Of a DNA stretch of 64,000 nt, positions 24,694-32,940 are shown one piece after another; position 1 is the first letter of the stretch; the number at the start of each line of letters is the position of its first letter. The stretch spans positions 2,480,001 to 2,544,000 of the forward strand of contig NZ_JAGINT010000001.1 in assembly GCF_017876295.1 (NCBI RefSeq). Direction: 5' to 3'. The position numbers and the translations under genes were made by a program. Under the pieces are notes generated by a model, which did not search any database, had not been told where the DNA came from, and was given only the letters and a program-made list of their open reading frames with translations. Origin of the DNA: Kribbella aluminosa (GTDB lineage Bacteria; Actinomycetota; Actinomycetes; Propionibacteriales; Kribbellaceae).

Positions 24694-25941
24694 ATGTCCA
24701 GCCCCTCCAGATCGCTCCCGGTCACGACCGTCACCGTCGGACAGCCGTACGTGTACGGCGACAACTCCGGCGACAACTGGATCGCCGCACTCGGTGCTGA
24801 CGGGACGCTCTACCTGCCGGCGAACGACTCCGGCGGCTTCCGCCTGTGGGAGCGGGTGGCCGAGGCGCTCGACCTGACCGCCGAGGAAGCCGAGAAGCTC
24901 AAAGGTGTCCACGACGCCGTCTACGATCCCGACGAGATGGTCAAGCGGCATCTCGCCGAGGCCGAAGCGCGCGGTGTCGCCGGCTCTACGGTGGTCTTCA
25001 ATACGCTGACAGGTGATGATCCCTACTCCCTGGTAGGGACGACGATCACGACGATGCCGGAGTACTACGCCCTCGACCAGCAGACCATCCGGGATGCGCA
25101 GTACTTCAAGGCGAACGGCCTCCTGCCAACCGAACAGTTGGGCGACGGCTGCACCTGGAAGTCGAGCGGCTGCACGTACGTCGACGGACGTCTGTACTGG
25201 GCATTGACCCGCAACGGGTACGGCGAGATGGCCGGCGACCTGCTGTCCCGCGAAACCCAGCAGAACACGACCATCATTGTGTCCGACGACGGGGGACAGA
25301 CCTGGTCGCCGAAAGCCGAAGAGGCTCTCGCGCACCCGACATTCCCCGGCACAAGCTTCGCCGCCCCGTACTTCATCGACTACGGCGAGTCGGACGAGCG
25401 CCCGCACGGAGCCGAGCGCTATGTCTACGCGATGTCGAACAACGGCTTCTGGGACAACGGTGACTTCCTCGTCCTGGGCCGGGTGTCGCGCGAAAAGTTG
25501 GCCCGGCTGAACGGGGCGGACTGGGAGTTCCTCGTCGGCGAAGACGGCGCCGACGACGCGAACTGGGGACCGGATCCCTCGACGGCGCGACGCGTTCTGG
25601 AGCGTTGCGGCCGGCTAGGCCGGTCCGGCATCAACTACCTTGCGGATCGTGGTCGCTACCTGACGATCCGATGGCACTATCCGGCCGGCAGCGGCAAGGT
25701 CGATTGGCCCGAGTCGGTCGGCGTCACCGACGAGACGGTGTGGGACTTCTATGAGTCGCCGACGCCGTGGGGACCGTGGGTTCAATGCGGGGCCCACGCG
25801 TTCTTCCCGGCGGGGTACTACGTGCCCGCGATTCTGCCGCGATGGCAGTCGGCCGATCGCGTGTATGTGCTCACGGCAGGTGACTTCAGGAAGCCGGCTG
25901 AGCACTACAAGCTGACGGTCATACCGATCGAGCTCGGGTAG
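24694..25941 (+). CDS. sialidase-fold (Asp-box beta-propeller) protein, glycosidase-like
   Basis: A 415-residue protein without a signal peptide. Near residues 195-205 it has an Asp-box (SDDGGQTWSP), the hallmark of sialidase-type beta-propellers. Other regions (YVYGDNSGDNWIAALGADG near the start, WDNGDFLVLGRVSREKL, WGPWVQCGAHAFFPAGYYV) resemble DUF4185-type and related propeller glycosidases. It may cleave or bind an intracellular oligosaccharide delivered by the divergent importer. Activity is not assured because no catalytic Tyr/Glu pair can be assigned. ATG at 24694 follows GAGAGGA. First gene of the rightward operon. Confidence 0.7.
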   Translation: MSSPSRSLPVTTVTVGQPYVYGDNSGDNWIAALGADGTLYLPANDSGGFRLWERVAEALDLTAEEAEKLKGVHDAVYDPDEMVKRHLAEAEARGVAGSTVVFNTLTGDDPYSLVGTTITTMPEYYALDQQTIRDAQYFKANGLLPTEQLGDGCTWKSSGCTYVDGRLYWALTRNGYGEMAGDLLSRETQQNTTIIVSDDGGQTWSPKAEEALAHPTFPGTSFAAPYFIDYGESDERPHGAERYVYAMSNNGFWDNGDFLVLGRVSREKLARLNGADWEFLVGEDGADDANWGPDPSTARRVLERCGRLGRSGINYLADRGRYLTIRWHYPAGSGKVDWPESVGVTDETVWDFYESPTPWGPWVQCGAHAFFPAGYYVPAILPRWQSADRVYVLTAGDFRKPAEHYKLTVIPIELG

Positions 25942-25949
25942 GAGCGACT

Positions 25950-26975
25950 GTGACAGCTATTCCAGGCGTACCGCCGATCGTGCTGCAGTCCAACCAGCCA
26001 CCGGCGCGGTTCTATCGTGGAGGTGCCCGGATCGCTCGGTTCCGTGGCATGACGTCCACAGGCGATCGGGTGCCGGAGGATTGGATCGCCTCCACGACGA
26101 GCGTGCGCGGAGGGGACGGCGTCGGACAGACGGTCCTGCCGGACGGCCGGCTCCTTGCCGACGCGATCAGTGCGGATCCGATCTGGTGGCTGGGCCCGGA
26201 TCACGTCGCGGAATTCGGTGCCGACAGCAAGCTCCTGCTGAAACTGCTGGACGCGGGCGAGCGTCTTCCGGTGCACGCGCATCCGAGTGGTGATTTCGCC
26301 CGCGCACATCTCGGCACCGCGCATGGCAAGGCTGAAGCCTGGTACATCCTGTCGCCCGGCGAGGTATACCTGGCCCTGAACACCGATCTCGAGGCTGCCC
26401 AGTTGCGCGAGTTGGTGGCTCGGCAGGATGCGGGCACACTGCTCGGCGCGATGCATCGGATTTCGGTCGACCGCGGTGATCGGGTCTTCGTGCCACCGGG
26501 TGTCCTGCATGCGATCGGTGCCGGAGTGTTCCTGGCCGAAGTCCAGGAGCCGGAGGATCTGTCGATCCTGCTGGAATGGCGCGGGTTCGCGATCGACGGA
26601 TCCGTACAGGGGCACCTCGGTCTCGGATTCGAGCGAGCGCTCGAAGCAGTCGAGTGCCAGGCCCGATCGACGGAGCTGGTCGGCCGGCTGGTCCGGCGGG
26701 CGGGTGACGGTACGACGGGGCTCGGGCGCGAAGCCGAGGCGTACTTCCGGCTGGACGAGAAGGTGATCGACGGGTCTGGCACGATCGCCGCCGGCTTCGT
26801 GATCCTGCTCTGTCTCGAGGGTGCGCTCCGGATCGAAGGATCCACCGGGAGTACCGCAGTGCGACACGGGAGCACGGTCTTGCTGCCGGCCGCCTCCGAT
26901 GTGCGTCGGGTCACTGGGAAAGGAACCGTGCTGGAAGCCCGTCCACCGCGGTCCGGCGACCTCAACGCGCGTTGA
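25950..26975 (+). CDS. mannose-6-phosphate isomerase-like cupin protein (class I)
   Basis: A 341-residue member of the type I phosphomannose isomerase family. Zinc ligands can be placed: two His in PVHAHPSGD near residue 111, Glu in GKAEAWYIL and a distal His in PPGVLHAIGAG. The family interconverts mannose-6-P and fructose-6-P. The C-terminal cupin half is shortened and divergent, and members in LacI-controlled sugar clusters may act on other sugar phosphates. GTG at 25950, 8 bp after the preceding stop. Its own stop codon is embedded in the operator at 26962-26975. Confidence 0.82.
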   Translation: MTAIPGVPPIVLQSNQPPARFYRGGARIARFRGMTSTGDRVPEDWIASTTSVRGGDGVGQTVLPDGRLLADAISADPIWWLGPDHVAEFGADSKLLLKLLDAGERLPVHAHPSGDFARAHLGTAHGKAEAWYILSPGEVYLALNTDLEAAQLRELVARQDAGTLLGAMHRISVDRGDRVFVPPGVLHAIGAGVFLAEVQEPEDLSILLEWRGFAIDGSVQGHLGLGFERALEAVECQARSTELVGRLVRRAGDGTTGLGREAEAYFRLDEKVIDGSGTIAAGFVILLCLEGALRIEGSTGSTAVRHGSTVLLPAASDVRRVTGKGTVLEARPPRSGDLNAR

Positions 26976-26979
26976 TAAT
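26962..26979 (+). promoter_or_regulatory. LacI operator overlapping a -10 box before the kinase gene
   Basis: TCAACGCGCGTTGA (26962-26975) is a perfect 14-bp palindrome with the central CG typical of LacI-family sites. GATAAT (26974-26979) immediately follows as a -10 hexamer; no good -35 is visible. It suggests an internal, autoregulated promoter for the kinase and lacI-type genes. Confidence 0.65.
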
Positions 26980-27010
26980 GTAGCGAAGCATCGATACCCA
27001 AGGAGCCTCC

Positions 27011-27949
27011 GTGGCGAATGTGATTGTTGTCGGTTCGGCGAACCAGGACTACGTGATGACGACCGACGCCCTGCCAGCGGCCGGCGAGACATTGCTCGCG
27101 AGGACGTTCCAGAAATTTCCCGGGGGCAAGGGGGCCAATCAAGCGGTAGCCTGCGCACGGCTCGGTGCCCAGGTCGGCTTCGTCGGCGCCGTCGGCGACG
27201 ACGATGACGGCGCGTTGATGATCCGCGAACTCCGCTCGGAGGGGATCGACACCAGCGAGATCGAGATCACCACGAGCGAGCGGACGGGCATGGCCATGGT
27301 CTCGGTGCTGCCGGAGGGCGAGAACGCGATCACGGTGGTGCCAGGTGCGAACTTCACGCTAGCTCCCGAACGGGTCGCCCGGGCGGTCGAGCGGCTGATC
27401 ACCGATGACAGTGTGGTTGTCGTCGTCGTGCAGGGCGAGATTCCGGTCGAGAGCATCGCGGCCTCCGTGGTCGCGGCGTCCAAGGCCGGCGCTCGAGCGG
27501 TCGTGAACCTCGCACCGTTCGTCGAGTTGCCTGCCGAAACCCTCCAGGCCGCAGATCCGTTGATTGTGAACGAGGTCGAGGCTGCCTTCCTGACCGGCTA
27601 TGTCATCGACAGCAGTGCGCGTGCGCAAGAGGCGGCCGAAGACATCGCGCGACAGGCCAAGTCGGCGGTCATCACGTTGGGGGCCGCGGGGGCGAGTTGG
27701 GCCGTGGCAGGCGCGAGCGGCATCGTCCCTGGCCTGCCGGTCGCCGAGGTTGTCGACACGACCGGGGCGGGCGATGCGTTCATCGGGGCCATTGCGGCCA
27801 TGTTCACCGAGGGACGCGAGCTCGAGAGTGCGGTTCGGGTCGGCGTCGAAGTCGGCGCTCTTGCCGTTGCCCGGGTCGGCGCGCAGGCGTCGTACCCGCT
27901 CCGGGAAGAGGTCCGGCAACTGGCTGGCTCTCGCCAGCGCGTGAAGTGA
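27011..27949 (+). CDS. ribokinase-like PfkB-family sugar kinase
   Basis: A 312-residue kinase. The N-terminal PfkB signature lies at ~36-48 (FPGGKGANQAVACARLG), and the C-terminal signature with the catalytic Asp is DTTGAGDAFIGAIAA near residue 250. The substrate segment VGSANQDYVMTTDALPAAGET closely follows ribokinase, so ribose or a similar pentose or nucleoside-derived sugar is the likely substrate. GTG at 27011 has AGGAG upstream. With the neighbouring ADP-ribosylglycohydrolase-like protein, ribose released from an ADP-ribosyl or N-riboside compound is a plausible substrate. Confidence 0.88.
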   Translation: MANVIVVGSANQDYVMTTDALPAAGETLLARTFQKFPGGKGANQAVACARLGAQVGFVGAVGDDDDGALMIRELRSEGIDTSEIEITTSERTGMAMVSVLPEGENAITVVPGANFTLAPERVARAVERLITDDSVVVVVVQGEIPVESIAASVVAASKAGARAVVNLAPFVELPAETLQAADPLIVNEVEAAFLTGYVIDSSARAQEAAEDIARQAKSAVITLGAAGASWAVAGASGIVPGLPVAEVVDTTGAGDAFIGAIAAMFTEGRELESAVRVGVEVGALAVARVGAQASYPLREEVRQLAGSRQRVK

Positions 27950-27962
27950 TCCGGCGCGAATC

Positions 27963-29027
27963 ATGAAGATCACCCGCTCCGACGTCGCACGCATGGCCGG
28001 CGTGTCTCCCGCCGTGGTCAGCTACGTGACCAACGGAGGTCCCCGGCCGGTGTCCACGTCGACGCGTGCTCGCGTCGAAGCAGCGATCGAGGCCCTCGGG
28101 TATCGTCCGAACGCACTGGCGAACGCGTTCCGCGACGGCCGCAGCACGTCCGTCGGGCTCCTCATTCCGAGTCCGCTGAATCCGTACTACGCCGAGATGG
28201 CGCAGGTCATCGAAACAGAGTTGCTCGCCCACGGATATCTGCTGTCGATGGGCATCAGCACCTTCAATCCGGAGCAGGACGAGGCTCACCTGAGGTCGTT
28301 CGAGGATCGGCGGATGGCGGGCCTCGTCATCGCCTCGGGTGCCTCGGTCACGTCCTCCGTCGCGCACCAGGAACGGAGCATCGGCCAGGTGGTCCTCGAT
28401 GAAGTGCCCGGCCTGGGTATCCCTTCGGTCTACACCGACAACCACTACGACGCGGCCCGCGCTGTCGACCATCTCCAACTGCACGGACACAGCGTGATCG
28501 GGTGTATCGCCGGACCGGTCGGCTGGCGCGACTGCGAGGTCCGGGTCGATGCATGGCGCTCGCAACAGCAGTCAGCCGGCCTGCCCTCCGGCCGCGAACT
28601 CGTCACCCACGGGGACGTGAGCGAAGAGGGCGGCTCGATGGCTTTGCGCATCCTGCTCTCGGACGAGTCCTACCGCAGCTCACGCCGGCGGCAGAAGCCC
28701 ACGGCGGTGTTCGTCAACAGCGATGTCCAGGCCTTCGGAGCCCTGCGCGCGTGCCACGAGCTCGGCATCAGGGTCCCCGACGACCTCGCGATCGTATCCT
28801 TCGACGGCGTTCGGCAGGGGTTGTTCAGCCAGCCGCGGCTGACCAGCATGCGCAGACCGCTGAAGGAAATGGTGCGAGCGGCGGTCAGCATCCTGCTCGG
28901 TGATCTCGAGGACCGGGCCGGCGAGCATCCGGTGTCGCCGGTGCATCGAGCCCTCCGCGGCAACATGCTCATCGGTGAGAGCTGCGGCTGCGTGCCTCCG
29001 ATCACCTGGCATGGCGGGATGAGCTGA
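27963..29027 (+). CDS. LacI-family transcriptional regulator
   Basis: A 354-residue regulator. The N-terminal helix-turn-helix and hinge helix read ITRSDVARMAGVSPAVVSYV and then EALGYRPNALANAFRDG. The rest is the periplasmic-binding-protein-like effector domain (VGLLIPSPLNPYYAEMAQVI; later AIVSFDGVRQGLFSQPRLTS). It starts 13 bp after the kinase gene and so shares its operator-bearing promoter, giving autoregulation. The CAAC-N4-GTTG palindromes at 24623, 26962, 29101 and 29122 are its probable targets. Inducer unknown, likely the imported sugar or its phosphate. Confidence 0.92.
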   Translation: MKITRSDVARMAGVSPAVVSYVTNGGPRPVSTSTRARVEAAIEALGYRPNALANAFRDGRSTSVGLLIPSPLNPYYAEMAQVIETELLAHGYLLSMGISTFNPEQDEAHLRSFEDRRMAGLVIASGASVTSSVAHQERSIGQVVLDEVPGLGIPSVYTDNHYDAARAVDHLQLHGHSVIGCIAGPVGWRDCEVRVDAWRSQQQSAGLPSGRELVTHGDVSEEGGSMALRILLSDESYRSSRRRQKPTAVFVNSDVQAFGALRACHELGIRVPDDLAIVSFDGVRQGLFSQPRLTSMRRPLKEMVRAAVSILLGDLEDRAGEHPVSPVHRALRGNMLIGESCGCVPPITWHGGMS

Positions 29028-29100
29028 CCGCGGCACCACCCGCTGCGCTTCACCAGTCTGACTCCCTCGACCCGTCGGGGAGGCCGCGAACTCGTCCTTG

Positions 29101-29138
29101 CAACACGCGTTGACGTACATGCAACTCGCGTTGATAAT
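29101..29138 (+). promoter_or_regulatory. promoter with two LacI-type operators
   Basis: TTGACG (29110-29115), a 17-bp gap and GATAAT (29133-29138) form a strong promoter for the ADP-ribosylglycohydrolase-like gene. Two copies of the operator, CAACACGCGTTGA (29101-29113) and CAACTCGCGTTGA (29122-29134), overlap its -35 and -10 boxes, 21 bp apart, placing both on the same face of the helix. Confidence 0.72.
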
Positions 29139-29200
29139 GAGATTTCCAACCCCGATCAACCGGGTCGCTCGCGAACTTCGACCGAAGGATCTGCTAGCTC

Positions 29201-30562
29201 ATGCATGGTTCACTCAACTCCCATCACCTCCTCCGCGCGGAGCTTGACCAACGCCGGGAGAGTGGCTTCGAGATCTCTGAGGTCGAGCAACGGGTAGCGC
29301 GGCTCGGTGAAGTGGAGTCTCTCGACCGGGAGGAGGCCGAAGCTCTGCTGGGCGAGCTGGACAAGGCGAATCGCCGAGCTGGTTGGGAGTACGACGAGCC
29401 GGCGGAGCTGGCCGCGATCATGGCTGCCTCCCGTTGGCCGGTTGCGCAGGTGTCGTTGCCTCTCGACGAGGCGTACGAAGCGACCGTGAACCGTGCGTGG
29501 ACCGGCCGAGTGGTCGGCAACATGCTCGGCAAGCCGGTCGAAGGCTGGCCGCGCGAAGACATCAAGGACCTCCTGGACGCGTACTCCGCGTGGCCCTTGT
29601 CGGACTACTTCCCGGCGCCGACGCGAACGCAGCCGGGTGTCCGTGAGTACATCGCCTGCTGGGTCGAGACGACGGCAGGCAAGATCGACGGATCGGCGCG
29701 GGACGACGACGTCGACTACACGATCCTGAACCTCCACGTTCTGCGGACCCGGGGCGCCGGCTTCGGGACCGACGACGTGGCGGCCGCATGGTTGTCGATG
29801 CTGCCGTTCCTGCAGACCTACACAGCTGAGCGGGTGGCGATCCGCAATCTCCTCCGCGGCGACGAGCCGTCGCGCGCGGCGCTGTGGCGCAATCCCTACC
29901 GGGAGTTCATCGGAGCCGCGATCCGCGCGGACGTCTTCGGCTACGTGAATCCGGGGGACCCGGGGAGCGCGGCCGAGCTGGCATACCGCGATGCCGTGCT
30001 GTCGCACGAGGCCAACGGCGTGTACGGCGAGATGTGGTGCGCCGCACTCGTCGCGTCGGCTTTCACCGCAGCGTCGGCCGAGGAGACCGTCGACAGCGCT
30101 CTCGCCGTGGTGCCGGCGCGTTCGCGGCTGTACGAAACGGTTGCGCGGGTGCGCGATTGGTGGGCCGCCGGGTTGAGCTGGGCCGACACGCGCGATCGCA
30201 TCGAAACGGAGTACGGCCGGATCAGCTGGGTCCATATGCTGCCGAACGCCGCGGTACTGACAGCCGGCCTGCTTTACGGAGCCGGCGACTTCGACCGGAC
30301 GATCGGTCTGACGGTCGCGGGAGGGCTCGATACCGACTCCAACGGCGCGACGGCCGGCTCGGTGGCCGGCATCCTGGCCGGATCGATCGACGATCGATGG
30401 ACGGCGCCGTTGCACGATCTGGTACGCAGCGCGGTGTTCGGGTACGACGGCTCGTCCATCAGCGCGCTCGCCGGCCAAACGGTCGAAGTCGCCAGAGGAA
30501 TCCGCCAGGGTTCCGCCGAGCCGGTGCAGCCGGACTCCGTCACCCCGCGGAACAACTGGTGA
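29201..30562 (+). CDS. ADP-ribosylglycohydrolase (ARH)-family protein
   Basis: A 453-residue protein. The two metal-binding signatures of the ARH/DraG fold are seen: GSARDDDVDYTILNLHVL near residue 165 (usual xDDT), and GGLDTDSNGATAGSVAGILA near residue 380 (usual GGDTD-x2-A). The family hydrolyses N- or O-glycosidic ADP-ribosyl links, but many bacterial members in sugar operons act on other N-ribosides. The N-terminal ~85 residues, with a heptad-like charged stretch, are extra. ATG at 29201, behind a strong two-operator promoter, so it belongs to the LacI regulon. Confidence 0.82.
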   Translation: MHGSLNSHHLLRAELDQRRESGFEISEVEQRVARLGEVESLDREEAEALLGELDKANRRAGWEYDEPAELAAIMAASRWPVAQVSLPLDEAYEATVNRAWTGRVVGNMLGKPVEGWPREDIKDLLDAYSAWPLSDYFPAPTRTQPGVREYIACWVETTAGKIDGSARDDDVDYTILNLHVLRTRGAGFGTDDVAAAWLSMLPFLQTYTAERVAIRNLLRGDEPSRAALWRNPYREFIGAAIRADVFGYVNPGDPGSAAELAYRDAVLSHEANGVYGEMWCAALVASAFTAASAEETVDSALAVVPARSRLYETVARVRDWWAAGLSWADTRDRIETEYGRISWVHMLPNAAVLTAGLLYGAGDFDRTIGLTVAGGLDTDSNGATAGSVAGILAGSIDDRWTAPLHDLVRSAVFGYDGSSISALAGQTVEVARGIRQGSAEPVQPDSVTPRNNW

Positions 30563-30779
30563 CAGCGACTCCCGCACGCACCCACGCCGTTTCGAAGGGG
30601 CTCGCCACGGCGCTCCGCCCGGAATCAGGGCGAGTCTGTTGGCCGCCGCAGGGATCGCCTGCTCCGCGTTCGTGCTGTCGATATTCGTCAAGGAGAGCCG
30701 TCCCTTCAGTAGCGAAGAAACGTTCGGTCGTGCGCAACTCGGCCGCACAAGCACAGCTCGTACCAGAGGAGAGATCAGC
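30563..30779. other. intergenic region with a possible transporter tail remnant
   Basis: The frame across 30628-30700 reads as one hydrophobic helix (SLLAAAGIACSAFVLSIFVK) followed by a polar tail, like the last membrane segment of an MFS permease. No upstream part exists. It may be a decayed transporter 3' end or chance. A GAGGAGA ribosome site for the next gene lies at the right end. Confidence 0.3.
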
Positions 30780-31838
30780 ATGAGCGACGCCATCGTCGTG
30801 GACGAATCCTTCGAACGGCACTGGTCCTTCAGCGCTGACCACGCCGCCTGGCGCTGGCACGGTGCCGGGCTTCACTTCCAGCGTCTCGACAGCGGGTCCG
30901 GCCAGCGCCTGGCCGAGCTCGACCTGCCGGCCGACCTGACCCGGTTGCTGGTGTTGTCGTTCGACATGGACACCCGCCTTGACGACGGCGCGATCGAGCG
31001 CTGGCCTCGACTCGAGGAGGCAGCGTTCTCGGACGCACCTGACCCGGAGACGGCCGAGCGACTGCGCCGTCGGGGCGTGGCGGTCTACGTGCCGAGGAAC
31101 GAGGGGTTCTGGGGTCAGTCGGTCGCCGAGTTCGCTTTGGGGCTGACGATCGCCGGCCTGCGCCGGATTCCGCAGACCTACCACTCGATGCTGACGTCGC
31201 ACGAGACCTGGCAGTACCTGCCCGAGCCGGGGAAGGGGCGGCCCGGCCGCCGTGCCGCGCAGTTCGGCGACGATCCCGCGTTCGCGTCCGGAACCGTCGC
31301 GGGCAAGCGGGTTCGGGTAGTTGGTCTCGGCAACATCGGTTCGAGGTTCGCGTCGTTCTGCTCGATGCTCGGAGCTGATGTCGCAGGGTGGGCGGCGACC
31401 GCTCCGGATCCGGTGTTCCATCGCTCGGGAGTCCGGCGGGAGTTCCGGCTGGAGGATTTGGTGGCCGACGCCGAGATCTTCGCGCCGATGGTTCCGCACC
31501 TCCCGGCCACCGAGGGACTGATCAGCGCGGATCTCGTCGATGCGCTGCCGGTAGGTTGTCTGGTGGTCTGTGTGACCCGGATGCAAGTGATCGACGCGAA
31601 GGCGTTGCGTCGTCGAGTGCTCGCCGACGAAATCGCTCTGGCGGCCGATGTCTTCGACATCGAACCGCTTCCTCTCGACGATCCGCTCCTCGGCCGGCAC
31701 AACGTCGTCCACACGCCGCACAATGCCGGCCGGACGATCGACGCGAACCACGCGTTCGCGGATGAACTCCTGGACCAGTTCCGTTCGCTACGTCCGGCCG
31801 GCGCTCCGGTCCGGAAGGAGGTGCCGGCGTGGGGTTGA
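30780..31838 (+). CDS. D-isomer-type 2-hydroxyacid dehydrogenase
   Basis: A 352-residue NAD-dependent dehydrogenase. The Rossmann motif is VRVVGLGNIGSRFASFCSML near residue 180. Active-site positions are an Arg in VCVTRMQVID (the family usually has ARG), the Glu in DVFDIEPLPLDDP and the His in HTPHNAGRT. It reduces or oxidises a 2-keto/2-hydroxy acid in the cytoplasm. The catalytic domain N-terminus is divergent (MSDAIVVDESFERHWSFSAD), so the substrate is uncertain. ATG at 30780 follows GAGGAGA. It overlaps the next oxidoreductase gene by 10 bp, indicating a joint pathway. Confidence 0.88.
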   Translation: MSDAIVVDESFERHWSFSADHAAWRWHGAGLHFQRLDSGSGQRLAELDLPADLTRLLVLSFDMDTRLDDGAIERWPRLEEAAFSDAPDPETAERLRRRGVAVYVPRNEGFWGQSVAEFALGLTIAGLRRIPQTYHSMLTSHETWQYLPEPGKGRPGRRAAQFGDDPAFASGTVAGKRVRVVGLGNIGSRFASFCSMLGADVAGWAATAPDPVFHRSGVRREFRLEDLVADAEIFAPMVPHLPATEGLISADLVDALPVGCLVVCVTRMQVIDAKALRRRVLADEIALAADVFDIEPLPLDDPLLGRHNVVHTPHNAGRTIDANHAFADELLDQFRSLRPAGAPVRKEVPAWG

Positions 31839-32914
31839 CGGTAGCCGTTGCCGGCCTGAACTTCGGCGAACTGTGGGTTCCGCTCTATCAGCTCCATCCC
31901 GACGTCGATCGGGTGGTGCTGTGTGACGCGTCGGTGGAGACGCTCGAGCGGGTGGGTGCGTCGACCGGTATCGCGGACCGGGCACAGAGCCTTGACGACG
32001 TGCTTGCGGATCCTCGGATCGACGCCGTTCACCTGCTGACGCCACTCCAGCTCCACGCCGAGCAGACACTGGCGGCTCTGCATGCGGGGAAGCACTGTGC
32101 CGTGGCCGTCACGCCTGCTCTCGAGCTGGACCAGTTGCATCAGATCGTCAAAGCCCAGCAGGACACAGGTCTGAACTACATGATGATGGAGACGGGGGCC
32201 TACAGCGACCCCGTCGTCCACCTGCGTGCGGAGATCGACTCGGGTGCCTTCGGCAACGTCACGTTCGGCCGGGGCGAGCATCACCAGGATATGGAGGGCT
32301 GGCCAGGTTACTGGGTCGGCCTGCCTCCGATGTGGTACTCCATCCACGCCCTGGCCCCCCTCCTCGCGATTCTCGGCGCCCGGCCGGCAACAGTTCGCGC
32401 TCTCGGGTCGGGGAGGTTGCCGTCGGATCGTGAAGCGAAGTGGGGTAATCCCTACCCGCTGGAGACGGCGCTGTACGAACTCGAGGACAATCCGGTCACC
32501 CTCGAGGTCACCCGGTCGATGTTTCAGACCACTCGTAGTCCGATCGAGTCCTTCTCGGTCTGGGGCGATCGCCACGGCTTCGACTCCGGCCGTACCAACG
32601 ACGAGACTGCACTCTTCTACTCCTGGGGTGCGCCTGGCCCGGGCGGCCGCGGGCGAACCGTGATCGCTGAGCCGTACTCTCCGCCGGAACTCTCGTGGAC
32701 CGTGCCCGAGGAACTGCGGCCCACGCTGGCGTTGCCACAGAACTACAACGGCGCCTCGCCGCGGCTCGTGCACGAGTTCGTCCGCAGCATCGTCGAATCC
32801 CGGCGGCCGGCACTGGACGCGGTAGTCGCCGCGCAGTGGACGGCAGCCGGGTTCGCCGCCCACGAATCAGCCCTCCAAGGAGGAGCCGTCGTCGAAGTCC
32901 CCAGCTTCACTTGA
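31829..32914 (+). CDS. Gfo/Idh/MocA-family oxidoreductase
   Basis: A 361-residue protein with an N-terminal NAD(P) fold (LTVAVAGLNFGELWVPLYQL; the glycine motif is shortened to GLNFGE) and the family core DAVHLLTPLQLHAEQTLAAL followed by AGKHCAVAVTP. The latter replaces the usual EKP motif, whose Lys is catalytic in many members, with VTP, so activity may be altered. The C-terminal part has the beta-sheet substrate domain. GTG start, 10-bp overlap with the preceding dehydrogenase gene. Likely acts on a sugar, inositol or sugar-acid derivative. Confidence 0.86.
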   Translation: MGLTVAVAGLNFGELWVPLYQLHPDVDRVVLCDASVETLERVGASTGIADRAQSLDDVLADPRIDAVHLLTPLQLHAEQTLAALHAGKHCAVAVTPALELDQLHQIVKAQQDTGLNYMMMETGAYSDPVVHLRAEIDSGAFGNVTFGRGEHHQDMEGWPGYWVGLPPMWYSIHALAPLLAILGARPATVRALGSGRLPSDREAKWGNPYPLETALYELEDNPVTLEVTRSMFQTTRSPIESFSVWGDRHGFDSGRTNDETALFYSWGAPGPGGRGRTVIAEPYSPPELSWTVPEELRPTLALPQNYNGASPRLVHEFVRSIVESRRPALDAVVAAQWTAAGFAAHESALQGGAVVEVPSFT

Positions 32915-32940
32915 CGCGCCGAGCCGTGAGAACGTTCGGG

